In this document: piece after piece, positions 35,115 to 44,199 of the stretch
How the letters are laid out: the number at the start of each line of letters is the position of its first letter
How positions within the stretch are numbered: the first letter of the stretch is position 1
Assembly: GCF_017355405.1 (NCBI RefSeq)
Contig: NZ_CP061177.1
Location: forward strand, 3,346,501-3,410,500
Length of the DNA stretch: 64,000 bases
Reading direction: 5' to 3'
From: Roseomonas haemaphysalidis
Lineage (GTDB): Bacteria > Pseudomonadota > Alphaproteobacteria > Acetobacterales > Acetobacteraceae
Program-made: the position numbers and the translations under genes
The notes under the pieces: generated by a model
The model's database searches: none
Told to the model about the DNA's origin: nothing
The model's input: only the letters and a program-made list of their open reading frames with translations

Positions 35115-36098
35115 ATGTCCGGCTTCACGCGGCGTGCATTCGGCAGCCTGGCGCTCGGCGGCGGGCTGGCGGCGATGGCGCGTCCGGCGGCAGCGGAAAC
35201 CTGGCCGTCGCACCCCATCACCGTCGTCGTGCCCTGGCCGGCCGGTGGCTCCACCGACGTGCTGGCGCGCTCCTTCTCGCGCACCATCGGCGACCGCCTG
35301 GGCCAGACGATGGTGGTGGACAACCGCTCCGGCGCCAACGGCAACATCGGCGCCTCGGCGGTCGCCCGCTCGGCGCCGGATGGCTACACGCTGATGGTCA
35401 CCACCAACGCGCCCATCACCAACAACACGCTGCTTTACCGGTCGATGCCGTTCGATCCCTTCAAGGATCTGACACCCATCGCGCTGCTGGCCGAATTGCC
35501 CATCGTGATCGCGGCGCGCACGCAGAAACCCTACCGCACGGTGCCCGAGCTGCTGGCCTACGCCAAGGCCAACCCGGACATGGTGAGCTGCGGCACGCCG
35601 CCGCCGGGATCGGCCGCGCACCTCGCGGTGGAACTGCTGATGTACCGCACCGGCATCCGCTTCAACGTCGTGCCGTATCGCGGCTCGGCGCCGCTGACCA
35701 ACGACCTGCTGGCGGGGTCGATCGACATCGCGCTCGACCTCGTCACCACCTACCTGCCTCATATCCAGGCGGGCGCGGTGCGGGCGCTCGGCGTCACCAC
35801 CGCCGAGCCGATCCCGCAGCTGCCGGACACACCGACCGTGCAGGCCCAGGGCGTGCCCGACTTCCGCGCGACCGGCTGGATCTCGTTGCTCGGCCCCGCC
35901 CGGATGCCGGGAGAGATGGTCGGGCGCCTGAACACGCTGACCAATGCCTATCTGCAGCTGGAGGATACCAGGGCATTGCTGCCGCAGCTTGGCCTGACGC
36001 CGATGGGCGGCACGCCCACCGAACTGACGCAGCGCATGACGGCGGAGGTGGCGCTGTGGAAGCCCGTCATCGAATCCGCCAAGATCACGGTGGACTGA
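35115..36098 (+). CDS. Bug/TctC-family extracytoplasmic solute receptor
   Basis: A 327-residue receptor with a twin-arginine-like signal (FTRRAFGSLALGGGLAAMARPAAA). WPSHPITVVVPWPAGGSTDVLARSFS, VVDNRSGANGNIGASAVARSAPDGYT and VVPYRGSAPLTNDLLAGSIDI are family hallmarks. GAAGGAA precedes ATG 35115; the open frame extends upstream without support. It is the second Bug protein of this operon, perhaps for a related ligand. Confidence 0.9.
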   Translation: MSGFTRRAFGSLALGGGLAAMARPAAAETWPSHPITVVVPWPAGGSTDVLARSFSRTIGDRLGQTMVVDNRSGANGNIGASAVARSAPDGYTLMVTTNAPITNNTLLYRSMPFDPFKDLTPIALLAELPIVIAARTQKPYRTVPELLAYAKANPDMVSCGTPPPGSAAHLAVELLMYRTGIRFNVVPYRGSAPLTNDLLAGSIDIALDLVTTYLPHIQAGAVRALGVTTAEPIPQLPDTPTVQAQGVPDFRATGWISLLGPARMPGEMVGRLNTLTNAYLQLEDTRALLPQLGLTPMGGTPTELTQRMTAEVALWKPVIESAKITVD

Positions 36099-36102
36099 GG
36101 AG

Positions 36103-37080
36103 ATGGCGGGACAGCGCGGCACGATCCGCCGGCCCGGCGTCACCAATGGCGCAATCGGCAGCGTGCCCTATCTGCGCGAGCGCATCCTGGCCGCCTACCC
36201 GCGGGCGAAGTTCAACGAGGACATCCGGCACCGCCTGACCGAGGACGAGATCATCGCCTTCCTGGCTGATTGCGACGCCGCCATCATGGGCGGCGACGTG
36301 GTCAGCGATCGCGTGCTGGCGGCACTGCCGGGCATCCGCGACATCGGCATCTTCGGCGTCGGGCTGAACACGGTGGATCTGGAGGCCTGCCGGCGCCACG
36401 GGGTGCGGCTGGGCTTCACGCCGGGCGTCAATCGCCTGGCGGTGGCGGAGCTGGCGCTGTGCTTCATGATCGCCGGCCTGCGCTGGGTGCCGGCGCTGAA
36501 CCTGGCCATGCGCGCGGGCGATCGGCCGCGCACCCGCGTCGGCCGCAGCCTGAGCGGGCGGGTGGTCGGGCTGCATGGCTGCGGGCATATCGGCCAGGAG
36601 GTGGTGCGGCTGCTGAAGCCCTTCGGCTGCACCATCCTGGTCCATGACATCCGCGACTATGCCGAATTCTATGCAGAGCACGGCGTCACGCCCGTTTCCC
36701 TGGATACGCTGCTGCAACGCTCCGAGGTGCTGTCGCTGCACATCCCGCGCTCCCGCCTGACAGAGAACCTTTACGACGACGCCCTGCTGGCGCGGCTGCG
36801 GCCCGGCTGCGTGCTCGTCAACACCTGCCGGGGCGGCATCGTCGACGAGGTTGCGCTGCTGCGGCGGCTGGAAAGCGGCGCGCTGGCGGCCGCCTGCTTC
36901 GATGTCTTCGCGCAGGAGCCGCCGGAGGACGACCGGCTGCTGCGCCACCCCAACCTGCTCGCCACCCCGCATGCCGGCGCCAGCACGATGGAGGCGCGCA
37001 TCGCCATGGTGGACGCGGCCCTGCGCGGCCTGACCCAGGGCGAGCCAGTCGATCCGGCCGCCTTCACCGATTATCTTTGA
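36103..37080 (+). CDS. D-isomer-specific 2-hydroxyacid dehydrogenase
   Basis: A 325-residue NAD(P)-dependent dehydrogenase related to phosphoglycerate dehydrogenase. The cofactor site is VGLHGCGHIGQEVVRLL (GxGxxG). Catalytic residues appear as the Arg in NTCRGGIVDE, an acidic residue in DVFAQEPPEDD and the His in TPHAGAST. It would interconvert a 2-keto acid and a 2-hydroxy acid produced in the pathway. The ATG has GGAG unusually close, so the start is not certain. It follows the Bug gene by four bases. Confidence 0.87.
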   Translation: MAGQRGTIRRPGVTNGAIGSVPYLRERILAAYPRAKFNEDIRHRLTEDEIIAFLADCDAAIMGGDVVSDRVLAALPGIRDIGIFGVGLNTVDLEACRRHGVRLGFTPGVNRLAVAELALCFMIAGLRWVPALNLAMRAGDRPRTRVGRSLSGRVVGLHGCGHIGQEVVRLLKPFGCTILVHDIRDYAEFYAEHGVTPVSLDTLLQRSEVLSLHIPRSRLTENLYDDALLARLRPGCVLVNTCRGGIVDEVALLRRLESGALAAACFDVFAQEPPEDDRLLRHPNLLATPHAGASTMEARIAMVDAALRGLTQGEPVDPAAFTDYL

Positions 37081-37093
37081 GGAGACGTGCACG

Positions 37094-37531
37094 ATGCACA
37101 CCGACACGCTGCGCATCCGGCAGGAACTGGAAGCGCTGAACATCGCCTTCTGGCACGACGTCGACACCGACTGGGGCCGCCGGGCGCATGAGTTCTTCAC
37201 CGAGGACGGCGTGTATACCACCAGCCACAAGTCGCGGCGGGGGCATGACGAGATCCGCGGCTTCTATGCCGGGCGGGAAGCCAAGGGTCCGCGCGTGGCG
37301 CGCCACCTGATCCACAACTTCCATGTCATCGCGAAAGACAACGACCACGCGACGGCGGAGTGGACCATGTGCCTTTATGCCGATGACGGCGAGGCGCCGC
37401 TGCCCTCGGAACCGCCCATCCTGATCGGCGCCGTGCGGGACGAATGCGTGCGCGGCGCCGACGGCCAGTGGCGCTACGCATCCCGCACCACCACGCCGCT
37501 GTTCAAGGGCGCGAAGCCGACCTCGGGCTGA
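37094..37531 (+). CDS. NTF2/SnoaL-like small protein
   Basis: A 145-residue single-domain protein. The order of helices and strands, from LNIAFWHDVDTDWGRRAHEFFTEDGVYTT to HLIHNFHVIAKDNDHATAEWTMCLY and WRYASRTTTPLF, is that of a nuclear transport factor 2/SnoaL fold. Such proteins act as isomerases, dehydratases, cyclases or small subunits of ring-hydroxylating enzymes. GGAGACG precedes the start. It is the last gene of the operon; its specific reaction is unknown. Confidence 0.78.
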   Translation: MHTDTLRIRQELEALNIAFWHDVDTDWGRRAHEFFTEDGVYTTSHKSRRGHDEIRGFYAGREAKGPRVARHLIHNFHVIAKDNDHATAEWTMCLYADDGEAPLPSEPPILIGAVRDECVRGADGQWRYASRTTTPLFKGAKPTSG

Positions 37532-37557
37532 GGCCGGTGCGGCCCCGCCCCGCCCCG

Positions 37558-38331
37558 TCACAGGTGCCGGCCGCCATCCACCAGCAGCGTGGTGCCGGTC
37601 GAGAGCCGCAGATGCGTCACCGCCGCGAGAACCGCGAGCGCCACGTCATCCGGCTGGCAGACGACGCGCAGCGGCGTCTGCGCCGCCTGCCGCAGCATGG
37701 CGTCGCGGTCGCGGCCGGGGACGAACTGCGTGTCCACCGCGGCGGGCGAGATGCCCAGCACGCGGATCTCCGGCCCCAGCGCGCGTGCCAGCGACATCGC
37801 CATGGTATCGAGCGCCGCCTTGGAGGCGCAGTAGGCGACGCTGCTGCCAAGGCCGTTGACGGCGGCGAGCGAGGAGATGTTGACCACCACGGCATCCCCG
37901 CCGCGCCGCAGCAAGGGCGCGAAGGCGCGGATGGTGGCGAAGGGACCGCGCACATTGGTGACGAGGATGCGGTCGAAGGTCTCGTCGTCCAGCCCATCGA
38001 GATCGGCGTGCGGCACGGCGCGCGTGGTGCCGGCGGAATTCACCAGCACGTCCAGCCGGCCGAACCGCGCCTCCACCTCCGTCGCCGCGGCCAGGATGGC
38101 GGCGCTGTCGGTCATCGGCAGGAACAGGGAGGCATGGCCGCCGCCCGGCAACTCGGCGGCCAGCGCCTCCGCCCGGTCCCGTCCGGTGTGGTAGCCGATG
38201 GCTACCATGGCGCCTTGTTCCGCGAGGCGCCGCGCGCAGGCGGCGCCGACGCCGCTGCTGCCGCCACTGACAACCGCGACGCGCCCGGCCAGCGCATAAG
38301 GCCCGAGGTTTCCCTGCCGCAACCCATTCAT
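37558..38331 (-). CDS. Short-chain dehydrogenase/reductase, FabG-like
   Basis: A 257-residue SDR. AVVSGGSSGVGAACARRLAEQG is the cofactor loop, LVNSAGTT follows near residue 90, and the catalytic set reads VNISSLAAVNGLGSSVAYCASKAAL (Ser, Tyr, Lys). The C-terminus TGTTLLVDGGRHL is classic. I start at ATG 38331, next to a GGGAGGCGGG stretch, rather than the longer frame. It is convergent with the NTF2-like gene and divergent from the BKACE gene, so it may be a step in the same pathway under separate control. Confidence 0.88.
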   Translation of the reverse strand: MNGLRQGNLGPYALAGRVAVVSGGSSGVGAACARRLAEQGAMVAIGYHTGRDRAEALAAELPGGGHASLFLPMTDSAAILAAATEVEARFGRLDVLVNSAGTTRAVPHADLDGLDDETFDRILVTNVRGPFATIRAFAPLLRRGGDAVVVNISSLAAVNGLGSSVAYCASKAALDTMAMSLARALGPEIRVLGISPAAVDTQFVPGRDRDAMLRQAAQTPLRVVCQPDDVALAVLAAVTHLRLSTGTTLLVDGGRHL

Positions 38332-38417
38332 CCCGCCTCTCCCTGTCTGCGGGCCGACGATGCGCGGATTCCCTGTTGCTGCCAACAGCATCTTTTTCAC
38401 TGACGGAAGGATCGCAC

Positions 38418-39287
38418 ATGCCGACGATCATCTCATGCGCCGTGACCGGCAACATCACGACGCGCGCTCACCACCCGGAGCTGCCTTGCACGCCGCAGGA
38501 GATCGCGAAGGCCTGCATCGACGCCGCCAGGGCGGGTGCCGCGATCGTGCATATCCACGTGCGCTATCCGGATGGCCGCCCCTCCATGGAGCTGCAGCAT
38601 TACCGCGAAACGGTGGAGCGGGTGCGCGATGCCGACAGCGAGGTGATCATCAACCTGACCACCGGCCCGGGGCAGCGCTTCGTGCCCAGCCTGGACGACC
38701 CCAAGGTCGCCGCACCCGGCACCACGCTGATGCCGCCGGAGCAGCGGGTGGAGCATGTCGTGGCGCTGCGCCCGGACATGTGCAGCCTGGACTTCAACAC
38801 CATGTATTCCGGCAGTTCCGTCGTCATCAATACGCCGCACAACCTGCGCATCATGGCGAAGCTGATCCGCGAAGCCGGCACGCTGCCGGAGCTGGAATGC
38901 TTCGACAGTGGCGACATCCATCTGGCCCGCGATCTGCTGGCGGATGGCACGCTGGGACCCAACCCCTTCTTCCAGCTCGTGCTCGGCGTGAAGTACGGCG
39001 CCGCCGCCACCCCGGCCACGATGTCCTACCTCGCCTCTCTGCTGCCCGCCGGCGCGGGGTGGAGCGGCTTCGGCGTCGGGCGCTGGGAATTTCCCATGCT
39101 GGCGCAGGCCTGGCTGCTGGGTGGCCATGTCCGGGTCGGGCTGGAGGACAATGTCTATCTCAGCAAAGGCGTGCTGGCACCGGACAACGCGGCGCTCGTC
39201 TCGAAGGCCGGCAGCATTGTCGAGGCGCTGGGCGGTACTGTCGCCACGGCCGCGCAGGCGCGGCACATTTTGGGATTGACGCGGTAG
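38418..39287 (+). CDS. Beta-keto acid cleavage enzyme (BKACE, DUF849)
   Basis: A 289-residue zinc enzyme. CAVTGNITTRAHHPELPCTPQEIA starts the fold and AGAAIVHIHVRYPDGRPS carries the Zn-binding histidines (His45, His47). INLTTGPG and VRVGLEDNVYLSKGVLA are further family marks. BKACE enzymes condense a beta-keto acid with acetyl-CoA to give acetoacetate and a CoA ester. Many substrates are known, so the compound here is open. GGAAGGA precedes ATG 38418. It could channel pathway products into central metabolism. Confidence 0.9.
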   Translation: MPTIISCAVTGNITTRAHHPELPCTPQEIAKACIDAARAGAAIVHIHVRYPDGRPSMELQHYRETVERVRDADSEVIINLTTGPGQRFVPSLDDPKVAAPGTTLMPPEQRVEHVVALRPDMCSLDFNTMYSGSSVVINTPHNLRIMAKLIREAGTLPELECFDSGDIHLARDLLADGTLGPNPFFQLVLGVKYGAAATPATMSYLASLLPAGAGWSGFGVGRWEFPMLAQAWLLGGHVRVGLEDNVYLSKGVLAPDNAALVSKAGSIVEALGGTVATAAQARHILGLTR

Positions 39288-40046
39288 GCGCGGCCCCGCG
39301 CCGGCCAGCAGCGGACGTCGGGAAACAACGCGATGAACACCTCACTTCGGTGCTGAACCGCAGCGGGGGTGGAGGGGTTGCTCGACCTGCAAGCGGAACG
39401 TATTCACCGCAACAGCCAATCGCCGGTGGGAGCGATGCCATCGCCATTGTCTCACGCAAGCGCTTGGCCAACTTGGCGAAGGTGCCGACAGGGGCCGAAA
39501 CGCTAAAGGGCTTCGAGGCCTTGCTGTGGATGGCCCTGTTTGAACCCCCCGGGCCCGCCGGAGCCGGTGGTTGGCAAGCTGGACCCGCGCCTCGCCATGG
39601 TGACCGGGGACAGGGGGACTATCGGGCCCGCATGGAGCATATCGGGCTGACGGCGCGAACCGACACCGCCGTCAAGATTCGTGCGTTGCCGGCAGCCGAT
39701 ACGGCGCGCTGGTGCGGGGCGATTCGGGAAGCGGGCATCTTGGCCGACTGGATGGAATGGCGGTACCGGGCAAGGTGCGATGGCAGCGCCAGCATGACAC
39801 CCATGATGAAGCGGATCATGCCGATCCCATTGACCAGCTGGCGCCGGATGCCGGCCGATGTGGCTGCTGGGACGTTTGTCACAATCCTCGCGCGCTACGT
39901 ATCTTCCGGCGACATGCACAAGGGGATCGCGAAGAACCTGGAGGGCGGCATGACATCTCCAATGGCGCGGCTGGACGAGCTACGTCCGCCGCTGGCGGCA
40001 AGCTGCGGCGACCTGCTGCCTGCCAGCGAGCAGGCACCCGAAGGAC
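39288..40046. other. Gene-poor, possibly decayed region
   Basis: About 760 bp without a convincing gene. A long open frame crosses on the plus strand but shows no protein-like composition, ribosome-binding site or domain. Right after the BKACE stop, GCGCGG-CC-CCGCGC (about 39289-39302) could form a GC hairpin without a T-run. The stretch separates the catabolic region from the cyclic-di-GMP genes and may mark an insertion boundary. Confidence 0.4.
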
Positions 40047-41348
40047 CTAGTCACCAAAGCGTGCCGCCTTGTGTCCATCGCATGTCCTGCTTTCCCGCTG
40101 CCGATCTGGCCTCCCGCCGTCACGGTGCTGAAAGCGGGCAAGGGGGTGCTCAGGTCTTGCAAGGTCCACCAGTCGCACCGGCGGGGCACGGCCAGTTTCG
40201 TGCTGACCAGGACCAGGCATCGTGATGTGCGCATCCGCAAGGCTGATACGATCGCGTCCCGCGGCCTTTGCCTGGTAGAGAGCGGCATCGGCGCGCTTGA
40301 TCACCCGGTCGAGGTCCTCGCCCGTGTGACGCATGGCGACCCCGATGCTGACCGTGAACGGGATGGATACGCCGTCGATCCCGGCAGGCTGGTGTCGTGC
40401 TGCCATGCATGCGCGCTCAGCGAGGATGCCAGCGTCCATGGCTGACGGGTTGTCGGTCGCGATCAGAAATTCCTCTCCGCCCAGACGCACCAGGAGATCG
40501 GTGGACCGGATGACGCCGCGCGCCCGCCGAGCAAACTCCCGCAGCACAAGATCGCCGCCTTCGTGACCGAAGCGGTCATTGACGGCCTTGAAATGGTCGA
40601 GGTCGATCAGGAGCAATGCAGACAGGCGGGCGCCCTGGCTGATGGCGTCTGCCAGGCCTGACCGATTCAAGGCTCCTGTCAGATGGTCCCGATGCGCGCT
40701 TTGCAGAATGGTGCGGTAGTCGCGCTCGCCCACCATGGCGATCACGGCCAGGGTAAATACAATCGTGACGATGTGGTCGGACAGGAGGAACAGCGCTTCA
40801 CCTCCATCGCCCGCCAGCCACGGGTTACCCGGGAAGGTTGAAAGGAGAAGGGTCACGATGTTCATCAGGATGATAAGGCCCGAGATCAAACGGGGGCCGA
40901 AGAGGCTGGTACGCCCCCTCACGACATACACGATCTGGAGAACGCCAAGGGCGCAGTAGCTGACCAGGGCGGCATTCGCTCCGGCAATCCAGTTGCCGGT
41001 GAGGAGGCCGGCCAGGATACAGACCGCCAAGGGAATCGGCACCAAGACAAGCTGAGTGGGCGGAAACGCGCGCTTGCCATCGAAGATCCGGTAACCGCCC
41101 CAGATGCTGATGTTCGCCAAGTTCAGAATAGTGAATCCGAAGCTGTTCCAGACGGGCGTGTTGGGTGCGAACGGGAACAGGAAGTTCAGCGTCCCATAGA
41201 TCAATAGCCCGCAGGCCCAGAAGGCAAGACAGGTGTCCCGACGCTGGTTCAGCCAGAGTGACAAACAGGTCAGACCGCAGACGACGTTGACCAGGGCATC
41301 GGTGTAATGCAGCGTGGCGTTATCCACGGAACGGAGCCACCGTGCCAT
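40047..41348 (-). CDS. Membrane-bound diguanylate cyclase (GGDEF domain)
   Basis: A 433-residue protein. Residues about 10-205 form six or seven hydrophobic helices of a membrane sensor. The GGDEF domain follows (about 218-380) with HRDHLTGALNRSG, LLIDLDHFKAVNDRFGH and the active motif LGGEEF (290-294). The inhibitory site RSTD (281-284) is exactly five residues before it, so product inhibition by cyclic di-GMP is expected. A long, low-complexity polar tail follows. Its start overlaps the 3' end of the neighbouring EAL gene by about 29 bp, so the two are probably one operon. Confidence 0.88.
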   Translation of the reverse strand: MARWLRSVDNATLHYTDALVNVVCGLTCLSLWLNQRRDTCLAFWACGLLIYGTLNFLFPFAPNTPVWNSFGFTILNLANISIWGGYRIFDGKRAFPPTQLVLVPIPLAVCILAGLLTGNWIAGANAALVSYCALGVLQIVYVVRGRTSLFGPRLISGLIILMNIVTLLLSTFPGNPWLAGDGGEALFLLSDHIVTIVFTLAVIAMVGERDYRTILQSAHRDHLTGALNRSGLADAISQGARLSALLLIDLDHFKAVNDRFGHEGGDLVLREFARRARGVIRSTDLLVRLGGEEFLIATDNPSAMDAGILAERACMAARHQPAGIDGVSIPFTVSIGVAMRHTGEDLDRVIKRADAALYQAKAAGRDRISLADAHITMPGPGQHETGRAPPVRLVDLARPEHPLARFQHRDGGRPDRQRESRTCDGHKAARFGD

Positions 41349-44199
41349 TGTTGCTCATGCCGGTTTTGGCCAGTCCGGCAAGATCGGGTGCCATCAGGGA
41401 TGCGTGCAGAGCCGCCCGGGGCGCCTCGGCGCGAATCTGCTCGATGGCGCAGGGACGGCCGAACAGATAGCCCTGCAGCTCATGGCAGCCCACGTCGTTC
41501 AAAAAATGCACCTGCGAAGGAAGCTCTATACCTTCCGCAACCACCGTCATGGCCAGGCTATTGGCCAGGCTCATGATAGCGTGGACGAAGGCCTGGGCCT
41601 GTGGATCGTCGTCGAGCCCCCGTGTGAAGGAGCGATCCAGCTTCAGGCGGTCGAAGGGGAAGGCGCGCAGCGTTTCCAGCGACGAGTAGCCGGTGCCAAA
41701 GTCATCCATCGCGATGGTGATGCCGATCGCCTTGATCCGGCGCAGGATATCGAGCGCCCGTGAACGATCGTCGATGACAGCCGACTCGGTGACCTCAAGT
41801 TCCAAACGCGAGGGTGGCAGGCCGGTCCTTGTCAGAATGGCCTGGACCCGCTCGGGCAGCGCGGGGTCGTTGAGCTGGAATGGAGATAGATTGACCGCCA
41901 CGCGCGGGAGAGTGAAAGCAACTGCGTCCCGGCAGGCCTGCTCCATGATCTGTTCGCCAAGCTTCACAATGGCCCCGCAATTCTCGGCCAGCGGAATGAA
42001 GACGGCCGGTGGAATTGCGCCACGTTCGGGATGCCGCCAGCGCAGCAATGCCTCATAGCCCGACACCGCGCCTGATTGCGTGCAATGCTGCGACTGGTAG
42101 TGAACGTGGAACTGGTCGCCAGCTTCGATCGCGGTCCAGATATCGGCCGTCAACATGCGCCGCTCACGCGCCGCCTCGTCCATCTTCGGCTCGAAAAAGC
42201 AGACCGAAGTCTCAAGCGAGGCCTTCGCCCGGTGCATGGCCAGATCGGCTCTGGCAATCAGTGCGTCGCTCGTTCGGGCATCCATTGGATAGCATGCCAC
42301 GCCAAGGCTGGTACCCGGGTTCAACCGGCGCTCCATTAGCTGGACCGGTTGATTCACCGCTTGCGACAGCCGGGCCACGAAGGCATCGAGTTCGCCGCGC
42401 TCGCGGTAGCGCTTGAAGGCCATGAACTCATCGCTGCCGAAGCGTGCCACGAGCTCACCCCCCTGCAGGCAACCCGACATCCGGCAGGCCAAAGCCTGCA
42501 GCAGCGTATCACCGATCGCGTGGCCATATGTATCGTTGATGGCCTTGAACCCGTTGACATCGATGCTCACCGCCGCGACCAGCGGATCGCTTCCCGACCC
42601 CTGCTGGGTTTCGAGCGCTTCGAGCGCTTCGAGCGCTTCGAGCGCGGCACGGAGCCGTTCCAGAAAATGCGCCCGGTTGGGCAGGCCTGTCAGCGCGTCG
42701 TGCCGCGTCACATGGGCGAGGTGCTGGGTGCTTTGCAGGTATTCCGTGCGGTCGCGTATGATCTTGCCGAAGCCGAGCAGTGAGCCATCTTCGCGGTAGA
42801 TGGGATCAATGACGACATGGGCGAGGAAGGTGCTGCCGTCCTTGCGGTAACGCAGCCCCTCTTTCTCAAAGCGACCCTCGCGCAGCGCCGTGGCAAGGTT
42901 ACGGTCCGGCATGCCGGCCTCTCGCTCAGCTTCGCTGTAGAAGCGCGAGAAGTGCGTACCGACGATCTCCTCGGCGCTGTAGCCTTTCAGACGCTCGGCG
43001 CCGGCGTTCCAGTTCGCTACGGTTCCGTCAGGGTTCAGCATGTAGATGGCGTAGTCGGTGATGCCCCGAACCATAAGCTTGAAGGTGCGCTCGGACGCCT
43101 CGGCCTTGGCAGCCTGATCGAGCAACTCGGTCACGTCGTTCAGGATCACGACGAAGCCGCCGTCGGGGAGAGGTTCTGATCCGACGCTGATCGTTCGCCC
43201 CTTGCCGATCTGCATCGTGAGCTGCGTCCTGGTGCGCTTGACAGACCAGTCCTCGTGGAGTGCCAGCAGCGCGGCCGTGCGTGGTTCGTCCCAACCCATG
43301 AGGCGGCAGTTGCCACGGATGAAGGACCGCCACGCCATGCCTCGACGGACGGGGGTCGGCGGCAATCCGATGATGTGGAAAAACTGTTCGTTGGCGATGT
43401 CGACCGTGCCATCTGCCGCGATGGCCAGCAGTCCGTTCGACATATGCGCGAGCGCCGTCGTCAGGCGCGCACTGTGACGCCGCTCCTCGCCGATCCGGAT
43501 GGCCCAGAAGCAGACCACGGCACTCAGGACCAGCAGAGCCAGCACAGCAAGCGCAATGACGTTGCTGAAGACATCGCCGTAGATGCCCAATGCCAGGGTT
43601 TCGGGCGCGGGTGCAATCTGCATGGCCGTCATGGCCAGGAAGTGCACGAGAAGGACGCATGCGACGGCAAGGCCGCAGGCGAGCCAGCGAAACCGCCGGC
43701 GGCGTTGAGGAAGCGCGAGCGCGGTTCCCAGCACGACGGCGCCGAGCGCACCCAGGGCAAGCTGCGTGCCGACCGGATGCACCACGATGCAGCCACGCAA
43801 GGCCGCCATACCGACAAAGTGCATGACCGCAACGCCCGCTCCGGCACCCGCGCCCAAGGTAAAGCGCCCGATGGCTCCAGATGCTCTTGCCGATAGAGCG
43901 AGTGGCGTCCCGATCAGCAGAAGAGCCAGGAGGGCTGACACCGCGGTGGTCTGAGGTTCGTAGCTCAGCGGATAATCAGGCCGGTAGCTGAGCATGGCCA
44001 GAAAGTGGACGGCCCAGACGCCGAGGCCGCCGATGACGACAATCGCCGCGCTGCGCCAAGCACGCCCGCTTTCACCGCCCTCACGGATCTGGCCGACCAG
44101 GGTAATAACGATCCAGGCGATCGTAACGCAAAGCGCGGCCACGAAGGCAGTGTAGGCGAAGGTGGAAGCCTCGAGGATGAACTGCGCCAAGGTGTTCAT
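41320..44199 (-). CDS. MHYT-PAS-GGDEF-EAL cyclic-di-GMP phosphodiesterase
   Basis: A protein of about 959 residues. N-terminal membrane helices contain three MHYT-like motifs (VHFLAM, MHFVGM, VHFLAM). Two PAS-type regions follow, one with DYAIYMLNPDGTVANWNAGAERLKGYSAEEIVG. Next come a GGDEF domain whose motif is degenerate (RFGSDEF near residue 588) and a complete EAL domain near 715-945: GYEALLRWRHPE, VAVNLS, ELEVTES, AMDDFGTGYSSL, LKLDRSF and AEGIE. Phosphodiesterase activity is therefore expected, while cyclase activity is doubtful. I start at ATG 44199; an in-frame ATG at 44235 adds a short extension. An ALE repeat interrupts the GGDEF domain. Confidence 0.9.
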   Translation of the reverse strand: MNTLAQFILEASTFAYTAFVAALCVTIAWIVITLVGQIREGGESGRAWRSAAIVVIGGLGVWAVHFLAMLSYRPDYPLSYEPQTTAVSALLALLLIGTPLALSARASGAIGRFTLGAGAGAGVAVMHFVGMAALRGCIVVHPVGTQLALGALGAVVLGTALALPQRRRRFRWLACGLAVACVLLVHFLAMTAMQIAPAPETLALGIYGDVFSNVIALAVLALLVLSAVVCFWAIRIGEERRHSARLTTALAHMSNGLLAIAADGTVDIANEQFFHIIGLPPTPVRRGMAWRSFIRGNCRLMGWDEPRTAALLALHEDWSVKRTRTQLTMQIGKGRTISVGSEPLPDGGFVVILNDVTELLDQAAKAEASERTFKLMVRGITDYAIYMLNPDGTVANWNAGAERLKGYSAEEIVGTHFSRFYSEAEREAGMPDRNLATALREGRFEKEGLRYRKDGSTFLAHVVIDPIYREDGSLLGFGKIIRDRTEYLQSTQHLAHVTRHDALTGLPNRAHFLERLRAALEALEALEALETQQGSGSDPLVAAVSIDVNGFKAINDTYGHAIGDTLLQALACRMSGCLQGGELVARFGSDEFMAFKRYRERGELDAFVARLSQAVNQPVQLMERRLNPGTSLGVACYPMDARTSDALIARADLAMHRAKASLETSVCFFEPKMDEAARERRMLTADIWTAIEAGDQFHVHYQSQHCTQSGAVSGYEALLRWRHPERGAIPPAVFIPLAENCGAIVKLGEQIMEQACRDAVAFTLPRVAVNLSPFQLNDPALPERVQAILTRTGLPPSRLELEVTESAVIDDRSRALDILRRIKAIGITIAMDDFGTGYSSLETLRAFPFDRLKLDRSFTRGLDDDPQAQAFVHAIMSLANSLAMTVVAEGIELPSQVHFLNDVGCHELQGYLFGRPCAIEQIRAEAPRAALHASLMAPDLAGLAKTGMSNNGTVAPFRG
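42610..42645. repeat. Four tandem 9-bp repeats (TTCGAGCGC)
   Basis: Four perfect copies of TTCGAGCGC, encoding Ala-Leu-Glu four times on the minus strand inside the GGDEF domain of the MHYT-PAS-GGDEF-EAL gene. Because the unit is nine bases, copy-number change would alter protein length without shifting the frame. Confidence 0.9.

Noticed and set aside
38360..40225. Very long open frame on the plus strand beyond the BKACE gene
   Set aside because: It is out of frame with the real gene in its first half and has no motif, ribosome-binding site or protein-like composition afterwards; long open frames are common in high-GC DNA.
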